From NCBI GenBank assembly GCA_009823505.1, contig VZQC01006700.1, forward strand, positions 567,202 through 631,201: a stretch of 64,000 nt of DNA. Direction: 5' to 3'. Source of the stretch: Rhizomys pruinosus (Eukaryota; Chordata; Mammalia; Rodentia; Spalacidae). The notes beneath the pieces were generated by a model. That model was not told where the DNA came from and made no database searches. It saw nothing but the letters and a program-made list of their open reading frames with translations. Position numbers and translations under genes: made by a program. The number at the start of each line of letters is the position of its first letter. The first letter of the stretch is position 1. Below are positions 34,383-46,609 of this stretch, piece after piece.

Positions 34383-36121
34383 TCCAAAACTTTCCAGGAC
34401 AAATGAAACCACAAACAATGTAGCATAATTTTCCTAACTTGTTTCAAATGCTTTTGTGGTTTTATTATATTTTCAAATATTCCCCCTCTTTACACAGACT
34501 TTCCCTGGGAAGCTGGGTTTTCCTTGCTATGCTATAGACTACCTCAAATTTGCCTTAAATTTCAACATTTACTATAGCTTCAGTATTAAGTCAGATCCAT
34601 CCAGAACTCTGGAAGATTATTAACTCATTTAAAGATTTGGAGCAAATACTGGGACTGAAACACAGAGAGAATAATTCCCTTATAGAGCATTTATTTGTGG
34701 ATAAATAGAAGACTCTGAAGCCCAGTCTTTCTGAATACAGACACTATATTTAGTTAACTGGGAAATATGCCTCAGTGAATACTTTTTTATGTCTCTGTTC
34801 ATCCTAGCTCTTCAAAGTGCTTTCTTTTAATTTTATCTCAGCCCTTTGTGTTTATGGGTTACATATAAAGTCCATTGCAAGTTCCAGGAAGTTTTTTCTA
34901 AAGAACGTTTTGTGAGGAGAATGACACAGTCTCTGAATTCTGCTTTGTGTTATCTGATTGTCTCACTGAATATATTCACAGTTCCTCTCCCATGTGGAAA
35001 ACATTACAGTAAAACACATTGTAAAAGAAGCAGAGCAATTTAAGTTGTCCATATAAGTAGATTTAATATATGCTAGGGATGAGATGAAATAAAAAGTTCA
35101 GGTTTATCAAGGTTGGAAATATGAGAAAGACCTTAAAGATATTAGTCTTTTAATTTTTCCAGTCCCCAAATAAGCAGAACAAAAAAATAGTATCTAAATG
35201 AAGAAGAATACACTCCTGTGGACTCCTGTGTGATAGATAGACTGGACACTCCTTACCCATTACTCATTCTCCCCATGTCATTGTTTACTGTGCCACACTG
35301 CTCTGTAAGATGGAGTAACATGGCCCTTGTCTACACATGGTGCCTCACTTAGTTTGCAGAGGGTTTTGCTGTCATTCCTTCATACTATGCATATGCTCTT
35401 CTTATTCAGAAAGGGATAATGAAAAAAGTGACCACTATATTCATTATAGATTAGAACACAGGTTTAGGAAATTCAAGTGATATCCACCAGCCTCCAGCAT
35501 CTCTACATAGCAGATAAGAGTCCATCTCATGTCATCTGAATCCCCATCCAGCATTACTGTCTACCAGTCTAAGCTGCATGGGGTACTTAACCTGACTTCA
35601 TAAAATAATCTAAGTTTTAGCAGATGGTGCATTAACAAATTGAATTATATAAAGTACAGATTTTCTTTCAATGAACAAAATCCGTGTTTCTGGAGCACCT
35701 TGGAATGTTTACTCTGTCCTCTTTGAAATATTAAAATTACATCAAGAACCACTCTCAACTCACCTCACATAAGAGGCTTCTTATAGGGTTTTAGGCTCCA
35801 TGTCATCTGAGAGAGGAAGGAGACACATGGAATCTTCAGTGAAAAGATAAAAAAGAAAACTTAATCCTTGAAAAACCATAGCTCACTAACACCATAAATT
35901 GGATATGTAAGGTAAGGAAATGTTCCCAAGATTCTTAGATACTCAATTATCTAACATTTATGAAGGAAAGATGCACAATTTGTTCTTGGTGTGGTTGTAG
36001 AATAGCTGCATTCTCTACACTACTTTAATCTGAGTTTATTCAACTTAGTAAGTACCTAACAAAGCTACTGATGATCAGTGAGGGTGCAGGACTTGGTTCC
36101 TGATATAAGCAGTTTGGGCAC
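34383..36121. other. Single-copy intergenic DNA
   Basis: About 1.7 kb free of recognisable repeats and genes. Confidence 0.4.
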
Positions 36122-36267
36122 TTTCTTTTTTTCTTTTATTATTATTTTTTATGTGTATGAGTGTACTGTCTGCATGTAGGTTGGTGCACCCATGTCATGC
36201 AATGCCGCGGAGGTCAGACGAGGACGTTAGATTCCCCTGGAACTGGAGTTAAAGATGGTTCTTAGCT
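36122..36267 (-). repeat. B2 SINE, antisense, 5'-truncated
   Basis: Well preserved 3' half ('tttatgtgtatgagtgtact', 'gcaatgccgcggaggtcag', 'cctggaactggagttaaag') that stops after 'ggttcttagc'. The tRNA-like head with its pol III boxes is missing. Confidence 0.8.
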
Positions 36268-36604
36268 GTGACATTTTCAAACTGAGTGAAGGAGCAGTGC
36301 TATTATTAAAAACAGAATCTGAGAAGGGGAACAAGATTTTCTTGCCTGTCGTTTCAATAAAAAATTGTCAGAGTAACTACCATGTTGCTAAGTTCTATTT
36401 TGGTCAGTCAGTACTCTCTCTGTCTGTCTTTTTCTGTTGCTCTCTATGTTTCCCATATTTTACTGATATTCAAAGAAAATACACATGATATTAGGTCAGT
36501 ATGCAATTGGTATAACTGTTTAAAATCCTTGATGTCTTTGTTTAATGGTCTTATAAGTTCTTGTCCTTTTTTTCTGATTCATTCTAATGTCATAGCTTGA
36601 AAAA

Positions 36605-37180
36605 ATATAATGTAACCACTATTGAATACTATGTAGATTTTACCCAAAATTAAAAGTAGAACTTCCATATGTACCAGCTCCATCACTTCTTGTCGTATAC
36701 CTAAAGGAATCAAAAACACTTAACTGGAGATAGCTGAGTATCTGTGTTTATCACTGCAAAATACTCAAGAGCCAAGTTAGGGAACCAGCTTTGGAGCCAA
36801 GTGAAGGATGAATAAATAGGTAAAAATGTGGCTCTGTGCACAGTGAAGTCTTATTTCACAGTTACTAGCATGGTGTTAGTAAGAAAAGCATGAACCTAGA
36901 GAAGATGATCACTTTAAGTGAAGTGAGCCTATCTCACAAAGACAAAGTTTACAGGTTTTCTGCCACATGGACAGATAGTTTGGGGGAGAACATGACTTAA
37001 AATTAAAAGGAGGTTTATTCAGGATGTGGAAAGTCAAAAGGAGGAGGAAGGATGTATAAAAATAGCAACAGAAGTAGTGAACACGATCAAATTACACTGC
37101 GCAAATGTGCAGAATTGTTGCAATGAAACCCCTTATGAAAATACATTAGCAAAAATTAGAGTACATAAACTAGAAAAATA
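36605..37180 (+). mobile_element. Old LINE-1 3' fragment
   Basis: Sense remnant of the end of ORF2 ('gaatactatgtag', 'aagtgaagtgagcc', 'acaaagacaaag') and of the 3'UTR ('gatcaaattacac', 'ttgcaatgaaaccc'). Heavily substituted, with many stops. Confidence 0.6.
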
Positions 37181-37874
37181 ATTTCTAAGGTTTCTGGGAA
37201 ACGGTTTGATATTTTCCTGGGGAAGTTTCATGGGCTCTTTGTTATCTGGTTGCTAGGTACTTCATGTTGACTGTTCTGGGTCATGGATTCAAGGGAAGGA
37301 AAGAGTAAAAGAACAAAAGGAGACCAATCTATGCTTGAGTTTCTTTTATTCCTAGTGGGAATATGTTTTTCTTTGTTCTTCACAGTAATACTGAATACTG
37401 ATCAGACTAAATTTAAGACCCAGAGGGAAGTTGTGTGTACTGTAAAATACTTTGGGTCTTGGAACAGGGTAATGCGCTTTATGATTTCAGAAAGTACTGA
37501 TGAATCTTAGTAAAGACCAAGGGAAAAAAAAATAAAGCAAAGCAAATAGAAAGCTGCAGGGCCCGTGTTCCGCATTCACTACTTTCTCACTACATTTTCT
37601 CTTAACTCTTCATAGTACCTTCTTTTCCAATATTTCTCTAGGGAGATACACAAACCCCAAGGTTACAGAAAAACAAAAATGACACTCCATGATCGTTCAG
37701 AGTAAACAAAGGCTGTGCTTGTGTACAGAATCCATTCCACTGTCCCAATTTAAAACACTCACTCCACATTGCCTTGTGAGCAGTACAAACAGCTTCTGAA
37801 AGCCCCATTGGTTCTTGGAAAGGAAGATTTTCATTTTTTTTTTCAAGAGTGACATTTTAATAACAGAAAGCCCT
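37181..37874. other. Single-copy intergenic DNA
   Basis: No gene recognised. A 75-codon frame at 37283-37510 has no family match I can name. Confidence 0.35.
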
Positions 37875-37960
37875 GTTTTATGTATAGTATAATGGATTAT
37901 CCCACTTAAGCCTCACAGCAATCCTTTTAAGGTAGCTTTTTACTACCTCATGTTTTTTTT
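37875..37960 (-). repeat. MIR/L2-type fossil
   Basis: 'cccacttaagcctcacagc' followed by 'aatccttttaaggtagc' follows the reverse complement of the MIR 3' region. Short and diverged. Confidence 0.45.
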
Positions 37961-38079
37961 TCCCCTCTTTTTTTATTTTTTAAGGGATTCTAATATAATA
38001 GCACAGTTGTTCAGATAACATTGACGTTACTCAGTTTGCAGTACAATTAGGTAATCGGTGCATTTTTTTTGGAGTGAGC

Positions 38080-38215
38080 CAAATTATTAAGCTTAAGCAA
38101 TTAATGTAAGTAACCTTCATGTAAAACCAATTTGCAAGTATCTATGTCCAAATTTTGAACAACCCATGGTTCCCTTAGACCAGTTGGAGAAGTTTGTATG
38201 CACAGATATGCTGAT
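38080..38215 (-). mobile_element. Highly diverged family X-like segment
   Basis: 'ccttcatgtaaaaccaattt' is followed by 'gcaagtatctatgtcc' and 'caacccatggttccc' in the same order and strand as the antisense family X copies, with far more substitutions and no tail. It is either an old copy or a relative of the source locus. Confidence 0.5.
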
Positions 38216-38607
38216 CAGATTTTCAGTTCTCTCTGAGCTTGTCACATGCAAATAAACATGGTGACATCATATAATTGTAAAATAGCTGGACAAAAGGACA
38301 TAAATGTAAACACGTGACTAAGGTGCTTTGTAGATTACAATAAATCATTCTATGCTTTTCATACCTTATACTTCCAGTTATTAAAAATCAAAAAGGTCTT
38401 CTCCTAATAAATTTCAATATGTGTCTGTATGTATGTAGTTTATTTTATAGTCACCTTTAAGGAAGAAAGTGATAAACATTAATCTTAATTTACTTGTATG
38501 GAACACTAGAAAATAAAAAAAACGTATTCCTGTTTCACATTTCATATTTTTTCCTTCTTAACATCAAGGAACACTAGTGTATTATAACGTAGCATGATAT
38601 TTATACC

Positions 38608-38823
38608 AGGGGTCAGCAAATATTTTCAGTAAAGCAACAGATAATATATATTTTTGGCTTTGCCAACTGTACATCCTGGGTCTGAATTTAGGAACTCTGC
38701 TCCGGCAGTGCAAAGAAAGCCATAGACAATACATAAACAATTGAATGCGACTTTGTCTCACAAAACTTTACATAAACATGTAGCAGTGTGTGTCTGGGCT
38801 AACATTTGTCAATCCCATGCTCT
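38608..38823. mobile_element. hAT-type DNA transposon fossil (MITE)
   Basis: Begins 'caggggtcagcaaatatttt' and ends with the near-inverse 'catttgtcaatcccatg'. Inside it has 'aaagccatagacaatac' and 'caaaactttacataaac'. This is the layout of a nonautonomous hAT-Charlie-type mammalian element with imperfect terminal inverted repeats. I cannot name the subfamily securely and see no clean 8-bp duplication. Confidence 0.7.
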
Positions 38824-39476
38824 TTCTGGTCTCTGATATAAATAGAGCAGTCTATGAGCAACGTTTTATAAGTAAAATAATCTAAAGGTGCCTTTCAGTT
38901 AATTCTTCAACTGTAACATTACCACTTAAATGAAGGACCATCCAATGAGCTTGAATCTTTCTTTTCCATCCTTTGGTAAGTAGTTTAAGACTAAGAAGTT
39001 GTGTGTAAGATACAATTCTAAGTACTCAAGAATTTACAAGCTGTGTAGGACTTTAAGAAACTGCCACGTATAGTAAAGGTTAACACTATAAATGCAGCTA
39101 GGGACTAGTACAACAGGAAGGAATATTCCCAGGAACCATTCAGTCCACAAGTGCTTTGGTTTTATGTATTTCTCACTGAATCATCTAAATTGGCTTGACA
39201 GGATAGTATTGTAATTCTTTTTTCACAGTAACAAATTGAAATTCTGAAAGGAGATATATCTGAAATATTCTTTATTCCTGCTTCCCCTTTTCCCTAAAAT
39301 TATAGCTGTCAGTATAGAGGAGTAAAAGTGCAGTTTTGCTCAGGAGAGTTCAGAGAAGGGAAAAGTTCTTCCCTCTGCCTCCTTGTTGGGAGGTGACAGT
39401 AGAGGGGACTGAGTGAGCTGCCCCTGTCCTCAGAGTACCATCAAAAAGCCTTTGTTCTGTTTTTGAGAATACTTAA
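38824..39476. other. Single-copy intergenic DNA
   Basis: No gene or repeat recognised. Confidence 0.35.
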
Positions 39477-39477
39477 T

Positions 39478-39696
39478 TTATTATTTTTATTTTATGCATA
39501 TGAATGTATTGTCTGCATGCATGTGACTATACCCATGTCATGTGATGCCCACAGAAGTCAGAGGAGAGGACCATATTCCCTTGGAACTGGAGTTGCAAAT
39601 GGTTGTTAGCCACCATGAGGGTTCTGGGAATTGACCCCAGGTCCTCTGCAAGAAGAGACAGTGGTTTTAACCAATGAAGCAACTCTCCAGTCCCTC
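39478..39696 (-). repeat. B2-like SINE, antisense
   Basis: 'attttatgcatatgaatgta', 'cccttggaactggagttgc', 'ccccaggtcctctgcaag' and 'gcaactctccagtccc' in B2 order. Confidence 0.75.
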
Positions 39697-40505
39697 TTTT
39701 GTTCTGTTGTGGGTTTTTTTATTTTTTGTCAGAATTTGAATTTGTTCAACTAAAGTACACCAAGCATACTCATTACATTCAAAAGTTGTGATCATAACAG
39801 TTAGCATTGGGTAGCTCAATTTGAATGATTATATAATATGTATAAGATAAAGCACACATCAACTTTAAGAAATTTCTGAGTAAACAACTCAGCAAAAACT
39901 GACTTTTTCCGGTCATAACTGAGCATACCATCATGCAAAATATCAAAGTTTAAACCATATTTCAAGAAGATGGGAAGGTGGGACATAAGTTTAATTATGA
40001 CTATAACAATAAAATTAGACTATTTTGAATAAAATACTATAAACATACCTATTGAAAGGAGGCACGATGAACACATTGAAGAAAATTATTATGGGATGGC
40101 ACTTCTAGAAACCCTCTATAAGACTAAAATAAAGCTGAGTGAATCCTCATGATTCCCAGGATAATTTATAACTGTTTTCTGCTAGTCTTTAAGTCTGAAA
40201 GCCACTGTAAATGTCATTAACTTATTAAGTGGTAAATAATCTCTACCTTAATTTTGGTGAATAAAAATCTGTAATTCATTTCCAAGTTTATTTTCAGCTG
40301 GAATAACAAGTATATCTGATTTCTTAACCCATTTTGGTCTAAACCTATGAGTTACATACATATGGCTAATATGTCTTTACCTGTTCATGACAATGCAGAA
40401 TTTTTGCCTAAGTCACAAAACAAGTGTGCAATACAGACCAAAAAGTATAGAAAACTTGTGCTAACCAACACTAAAACTACTGTGCTCCTATTCTATATAT
40501 ATATA
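39697..40505. other. Single-copy intergenic DNA
   Basis: No gene recognised. There is a short (TA)n run at 40493-40508 just before the next B1. Confidence 0.35.
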
Positions 40506-40507
40506 TA

Positions 40508-40662
40508 TTTTTTTTTGGTCTTTTTGAGACAAGGTCTCCTTGTAGCTCAGGCTGTCCTGGAACTTGCTATGTAGACCAGGCTGGCCTTGAACTCACAAAG
40601 ATCCTCCTGCTTCTGCCTCCCAAGTGCTAGGATTAAAGGTATGTGCCACCATGCCTGGCTAA
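40508..40662 (-). repeat. B1 SINE, antisense
   Basis: Poly(T), 'ggtctttttgagacaaggtc', 'gtagaccaggctggcctt' and 'gtgctaggattaaaggtatg', ending 'ccaccatgcctggc'. Complete or nearly so. Confidence 0.85.
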
Positions 40663-40665
40663 TTC

Positions 40666-40768
40666 TTTTTTTTTTTTTTTTTCTTTTTGGTCTTTTTTGA
40701 GACAGCATCTCCATATAGCTCCAGCTGTCCTGGAACTCACTCTGTAGAAAAGGCTGGTCTTGAACTGG
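40666..40768 (-). repeat. B1 SINE, antisense, truncated
   Basis: Second poly(T) plus 'ggtcttttttgagacagc' and 'tgtcctggaactcactctg', ending after 'ggctggtcttgaactgg'. The 7SL-like 5' third is missing. Directly adjacent to the previous B1 and in the same orientation. Confidence 0.8.
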
Positions 40769-40769
40769 G

Positions 40770-42346
40770 GGACATTTTCTTTAAATCATGGCTTTGATAT
40801 TTTTATGACCATTACAAGAGAGGTATCAAGAAGTCAAGTCTTTGAGAAGAGAAATTCAGTGTGTACGCCTTTCTTTAGACTACTTCTAGTAAATCTGAGA
40901 TTCCAGAGCAATTTCTCTGGACCAGATAATCAGGAGCTAATGCTTCCCCATCCATTAATTTGAGAAGATAGGATTAAGGAAATTCCGCATTGTACCCTGC
41001 CCCTTCTAGCATTGACATATATTATAGGAAATCCCTGCTTCTACAGTCCAGAAGGTGGCTGAGCATCATTCTACTTAACACAGGGAGCCTGACCAATTAG
41101 TCAATTTAGCAGGACCTACCCAGCCAGCCTCTCTCTGGAAAATAGGTAAGAAATTCTTATATTCCTCTCAATATGTTAATCAGACAACTGGTATCACAGT
41201 TCTCTAACTGTGTAATACCAGTCCCCCTTGGCAGATATATTTTATTTGGATAATGATGTGAAATTTAAGATCTACGTTTCAATTGTGCAGAGCCATAGGC
41301 AGTTGTCAATTTTAGTGACAGACATAGACCCCGAGCTAAATTCCTGTGCACAAGCAAAAATTCCAACAAGCGTAGCACAATTCTGGTCCCTTAATAGAAA
41401 TACATTTTCTCCCATCGCGGGGCAGTATTTTTAAACCATTCATGCCATCCCTTGGTACCCGCAAATCATTAATGCTCTAGAATATTTCCTTTAACATGGG
41501 CACTGGTGACTTGAGCTATCAACCAGCCTGACAGGAAATCAGATGGTTATAACCTGATACCCCACTTTTTTTTTTCTCCAGCAGAATCCTGCTGATTATA
41601 TAGCATCATTTATCCCTCTGCAGCTTCTCTAACAATGTTGCTAGTTAATAGATCCAAACTCTGAGCACAAAGAAGAGCTCTCAGTGGCTGAATTTCTAAG
41701 ACCTCAGGATCCACATGCTGGGAAGAAGTCCCACTGCTGACCCTGCTGTTGGCAATTACATTAAAGCAGCAGCTAGCAAGTGAACCTGGTTGCCTGGGGC
41801 ATCCGTAATGTGATGTGTAGCCTCTCACCTCAAGGTCACCAGTTCAAATCCAACCGTGGCTAATGGGGAGCTGTAGAGTATGTGGTTATTGTAGGGAAAA
41901 GTATTTGTTAAATTTGTAAAACCATGCAATGGATCTCAAGGTATATGTACCAAAACAAGCATCGCGATTAATCCCAACCCGTTACCATTATGATTTAACT
42001 TAGTGTGTTAACTATCTCAGTTAAGAAAATTAAGAAGAAAAATGATAGAATGGAATTCTGTAAAACATGTGTTCCTCAAACTAAACTGACTACTGCTTTA
42101 TACTGCAGCCTAAAGGTAAATAAACAAGGACTTTTTCTGAGGAGGGGCAAGAGAATTTCAGGGAAAAAGCTTTACTTCCCTGAAGTACAAATCAGAGACA
42201 CCCATAACAGTGATGGACATAGAGGAACACAGTTTGGCATTGCTTTGTCTACAGACATTCAGGTACAAAGTAGCAGCACCAAGTATTAATCAAAACCTAT
42301 CTCTTGTTTCATTTTATTTCTTCATGTGTCACATGGGGGTCTGAAG

Positions 42347-42348
<2 letters not shown>
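40770..42348. other. Single-copy intergenic DNA, possibly constrained
   Basis: About 1.6 kb without young repeats. The part at 41090-41560 is repeat-free and non-coding in texture and might be conserved, but I see no decisive motif cluster. Confidence 0.35.
41795..41875 (+). repeat. tRNA-derived SINE-like relic
   Basis: 'gtagcctctcacctcaagg' followed by 'agttcaaatccaac' resembles an A-box region and a B box (consensus GGTTCRANNCC) with tRNA-like spacing. T-arm pairing is poor, so it is not a functional tRNA. Family uncertain. Confidence 0.3.

Positions 42349-42390
<42 letters not shown>
42349..42390. repeat. (AT)21 microsatellite
   Basis: Uninterrupted alternating AT, 42 bp. Confidence 0.97.
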
Positions 42391-42393
<3 letters not shown>

Positions 42394-42959
42394 CTTCAAG
42401 GTCCCTATTACATCTGGAAATCTGAGATCCTTCTACTAAGAACTATTGGTAAGAGTATCCAAACCATTTTCTTTCCTCTGATTGACAAGTACCTTCCCAT
42501 AATCCTATGTATTAGATTTCTCCCACCTAAACCCCACACACAGGTTGGACATCACCAAAACAATATCTTAAATCTTGTGTGTGCTCATGCAGGAGACTCC
42601 CTTTCCCCAGCCACAGGGCCCTTAAGCAGAACAAGGGGCAAATAAATACAGAACTCCTCATGTAGTAGGAGTCAACAGGAGCAGAGAAAAGACCAGGTAA
42701 GTGCCTGGGACACAGTGTCTGTGTAATGTTCATCCTGATTCAGTTGATCAAATGCACTCTGATAAGATCAAAACAATCTGCCTGGGCAAACCCTCAGTTA
42801 GGACAAAGGAAGAAATTTCCACAGCTATTTAATTTTTCTCAGCATGAGGAAAAACAAGGTTTGGGTGAATAATTGTTGATAGCATTACAGCTTGCATTTA
42901 GCCTATTTTATTCTCACTTGTGAGTCTACCTTTATCTTACCTTCCCATGTCTCCAGATA

Positions 42960-43375
42960 TACTCTCCTTTTTCTAAACATTCCTAAGTTACTAACTACAA
43001 TGACTCCTCTATTGGCCTTTTGTGAATCATAAGACCCATGCAAACTCAAGTAGACAAAAACCCAGCATAGAACTATGGCAGTGGGCAGCGGGCCCCAATC
43101 TTCACCTAAGAACTATTGGCAGCTGATTATTGCTGGTTGAGGAAAAACTGATCTTAAAGGGAAGGATTGTAGGTAGACTGACAAGACTTCAATGCGTGAA
43201 CTTGCACTGAAGGACATCTGAGGCCCAAACTTGACTCCATAGGCCTTAACACAGGTGACAGAATGGATGAAATCCAGTGGCAGGCGGTATGGGAGAGAGC
43301 CAACCGGGACATGTTTATGAAGATGATTAAGATGATGTATACAAAACACATAAAAGTTCAATTAAAAATTCCCAA
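42960..43375 (+). repeat. Interspersed repeat, probable L1 3'UTR type, copy 1
   Basis: Shares ordered blocks with 57420-57830: 'ccatgcaaactcaagtag', 'aaaacccagcatagaa', 'ggaactattg'-like 'aagaactattggcagc', 'ttgactccataggcctt', 'gttcaattaaaaa' at the end. It ends with an A-rich region and 'caattaaaa', as L1 3' ends do. The classification as L1 is inference. Confidence 0.5.
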
Positions 43376-43461
43376 AAATATCTATGGAAGATTTTTCTTT
43401 TGATTACCTGTTCTTATTTTCATTTGTATCAATTTAGGGGATGGTGTGTGATGGATAACTG

Positions 43462-43635
43462 TTTATTGTGAGGGCTGTTCTGTACTTTGCAGGATGTTTC
43501 TCAGTATTTCTGGTCCTTATGCAACATTTGGCAGTAGCATATTCTCTGTTGTGACACTCAGAACACGTAGTTATTGTCAAATACTCCCTAATTGTGGAGT
43601 ATGCCTAGCAGAGAACTACCGATCTAGAGGCTCTA
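43462..43635 (-). mobile_element. MER5A-like hAT-Charlie fossil
   Basis: 'ttgcaggatgtttctcag', 'ctggtccttatgc', 'tgttgtgacactcagaac' and 'agagaactaccgatctag' follow the reverse complement of MER5A, a short nonautonomous hAT element found across placental mammals. Confidence 0.75.
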
Positions 43636-44124
43636 CTTGTCTTACCAAACCATCTGGCTGAGTCACTTCAATGAAAGGCAAATAGTTGTCATCTTAAATT
43701 GATGAAAAGGGAAATAGTTTCAGCAGATATGCATGTATCAAGGAACACCACTATTGAAGGAACTGGGGGCACATAGAGGCAGCGTAATGGAGCTGGAACC
43801 TTTGAAGAGGAAGTAAGAAACTGAAAGATGTCTGTGTAAGAACCAGTCTCACTCCTTTCAGAAAGCTAAGGCAGTAATAGTGTCAGTTTTCTCTAAAGAT
43901 TGTTTTGCCAAAGATTTATTATGAGTGAGTGTGTCAAGGTAATAATAGAGAAGTAGTGCGAATATAGAAAATAAAACATTACACAAGAAGACCCACCATT
44001 TATGGGGACAGAAAAAATTACAAGTGACACAGCCCCAAGTCATCTTAAAGACACTGGTTACACAGGACTGGAGAACTGTCTGGCGCTCTATAGTTTCCAA
44101 ATTTGTGCACTGATCTCAACCATT
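43636..44124. other. Single-copy intergenic DNA
   Basis: No gene or repeat recognised. Confidence 0.35.
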
Positions 44125-44355
44125 TTTTTAATTTATTTTTTAAATTTATTTTTTATGCATATAAATGTACTGTCTGCATGTAGGTTTGTACACCTGTGTT
44201 GTGCAATGCTGTGAAGGTCAGAAGAGTGTGTCGGATTCCCCTGGAACTGGAGTTTAAGACGGTTCTCAGCTGCCATGTGGGTGCTGGGTATCGAACTCAG
44301 ATCCCCTGCAAGAGCAGTCGGAGCTCTTAACTGCTGAGCCATCTCTCCAGGCCTG
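44125..44355 (-). repeat. B2 SINE, antisense
   Basis: 'aaatgtactgtctgcatg', 'tgcaatgctgtgaaggtcag', 'cctggaactggagtttaag', 'gatcccctgcaagagcag' and 'gctgagccatctctccagg'. Single core, without the internal duplication. Confidence 0.85.
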
Positions 44356-44785
44356 TTTTCAACCATTTTTAAAGGTATAAATACAACTGATGTCTTCAAT
44401 GATTCTTATTACAAGATAGCATGGCAGTCTGATCCCACCTCCTTGATGTATGTTGCTACATGTCAGCTACAGAAATATGCCACTGATATGTTACATTATG
44501 CTTGTGTGTATGCCCTGAAATCATGCATTTTCATTAGACCATTTCTTCTTACTTTTTATTATAAAAATAAAAGCTAGAAGAGATTGAGGAATATATATTT
44601 GGGAGTGGATGATTTTTATTTTCTTACTCTATGCATGAGAGTGGACAGAGAGAAAAATTAGGACAAAAGAAATGAAAGAGCAGTGGGATTGAAATACTTC
44701 CTACTCCTCTCCTGAAAGGTCACTGAAACTCCTCTGCTGCCCCCTCATTTGCCAGTAACTTATTTCTTGTAAGAATAAGAGGTGT
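44356..44785. other. Single-copy spacer
   Basis: No gene or repeat recognised. Confidence 0.35.
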
Positions 44786-44788
44786 GGA

Positions 44789-45005
44789 CTGGAGAGTTGG
44801 CTGAGTAATTAAGAGGCTTACTGACTGCTCTTGCAGAGGGCTTGGGTTCAAATCCCAGCACCTAAGTGACAGTTAACTGTCCATAACTCCAGTTCCAGGG
44901 GATCTGATGCCTTCTACTGACCTCTATGGGACTGCATGACATGGGTTCACTTACATACATGCAGGAAATACACTCACGCACATAAAATAAAATTAGCAAA
45001 ATATT
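44789..45005 (+). repeat. B2 SINE, sense, diverged
   Basis: 'ggactggagagttggctgag', 'ggttcaaatcccagcacc' (B box) and 'cataactccagttccagg', ending in 'cacataaaataaaatt'. Confidence 0.8.
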
Positions 45006-45423
45006 CTTTTAAATATGAGGTGTGCTCATTATATCAGGATAATGACAGTGAAACTCTCCAGGTCTCACAAGCAGACCTCTCAGCGGAAGCTTTTCTCAGA
45101 TTTTGAGCTACTTGATCAGTAATACCCTTTCCTTGCTCCTTGTGGTAATCTAGAAATATCAGTTTTCCCAAACTACTTCCCATTTGAAGTACCAACAGTG
45201 GTAGATAGGTATTTTGTGCTTTGCTAGTGAAAAATAGCAAAAATTTTTCTCAAAGCAAAGGAAATCACCGTGAGTCTGTACACCTGTCCACCAAAGACCT
45301 CAGGAGCTTTGTCTTTGCCAAGAGAATACTTGCCATTTTCAGCCACAAAGTTGTAGTTAGACTCATCTTCTTAGAAAATAAAAGAGGCAAATATATATTT
45401 TAAATATCTCAAAGATTCACAAC
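45006..45423. other. Single-copy spacer
   Basis: No gene or repeat recognised. Confidence 0.35.
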
Positions 45424-45440
45424 ATTATAAAAGGAAATTT

Positions 45441-45660
45441 CGGGCTGGAGAGATGGCCTAGTGGTTAAGAGCACCTACCACCCTTGCAGAGGACCCTGGA
45501 TCGATCCCCAGCACCCACATGGTGGCTGAGAACCGTCTTTAACTCCAGTTCCAGGGGATCCAACACCGTCTTCTGACCTCCACGCCATTGCACGACATGG
45601 GTGCACAAACCTACATGCAGACAGTATATTCATACGCATACAAAAATAAATAAAATATTT
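45441..45660 (+). repeat. B2 SINE, sense, young-looking
   Basis: Complete: 'gggctggagagatggcctag', 'gtggttaagagcacctacc' (A box), 'ggatcgatccccagc' (B box), 'aactccagttccaggg' and 'catacaaaaataaataaa'. The target-site duplication 'aaaaggaaattt' lies just before it and just after it. Single core. Confidence 0.9.
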
Positions 45661-45769
45661 TAAAAAGGAAATTTTATTATTATAAAAGGAAATTATACTA
45701 TAATTATAAAAGGAAATTTTATTTAGAATTTAAATGAGGCAAGGTTTTTAATCTCATATTTTATTTCAA

Positions 45770-45980
45770 TATATAATATTTTATTTTATTTGTGTGAACA
45801 TATCACCTGCATGGAGGTAGGTGCACTTGTGTTGGGGAATGCCCACAAAGATCAGGAGAAGGCATTGGATCCCTTGGAACTAGAATTATGGATGGTTGTT
45901 ATCCAACATATGGGACCTGGGAATTGAACTTTGTTCTTCTGCAAGTGTAGCCTCTAACTGCCGAGGCAACTCTCTAGTCT
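45770..45980 (-). repeat. B2-like SINE, antisense, old
   Basis: 'attttatttgtgtgaacata', 'ggatcccttggaactagaa' and 'gaattgaactttgttcttc' keep B2 order but are heavily substituted. Confidence 0.6.
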
Positions 45981-46249
45981 TCTCAGCAGATATTGATACA
46001 GAGATATCATTGTATCTTCTGTTAATGTGGCATCTTGACACTGTGTAAGCTGTTTCTGAGTGACAGATAAAATGGCCTGCTATAAGTTACTTTGTAAAGT
46101 TGTGTTGAGGATCAAAAGAGATGGCTTTTTGAAAATAAAGCATTTAAAAGTGAGACACAATTAACAACACAGAAATTTGTTTAATTAGCACTTCAGTCTC
46201 CAGGGCTTTATTTGGCAGATCATTGACATTAGGTAAAAACTAAGTTGCA

Positions 46250-46443
46250 GCCAGGTGTGGTGGCATATGCCTTTAATCCTAGCACTTGGGAGGCAGAGGC
46301 AGAGGCAGAGGCAGGCGGATCTTTGTGAGTTCAAGGCCAGCCTGGTCTACAGAGTGAGTTCCAGGACAGCTGAGGCTACAGAGAGACCCTGTCTTGAAAA
46401 AGACCAAAAAAAGCAAAACAAAACAAAACAAACAAACAAAAAC
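46250..46443 (+). repeat. B1 SINE, sense, with target-site duplications
   Basis: 'gccaggtgtggtggcatatg' to 'gaccctgtcttgaaaaag' and a long A-rich tail with (AAAC)n. The duplication 'ctaagttgca' is at 46240-46249 and 46446-46455. It carries a local 'ggcaga' triplication at about 46293-46311. Confidence 0.9.
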
Positions 46444-46609
46444 ACCTAAGTTGCATGAAAATCTATACACCAACATCTGACATTCTTGTGATTGTATGTG
46501 GTTGTGATGGTTATTGTTAACTGTCAACCTTAATCTAGAGTCAGTTGGGAGATAGATAGGTCTCTGGGCCAGCATAAGGAAGTATTAATTAATTAATTAA
46601 TTTATTTAT

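Noticed and set aside
42304..42645. 113-codon open frame
   Set aside because: It is opened by the (AT)n microsatellite, which encodes Tyr-Ile repeats, and has no recognisable protein outside it.
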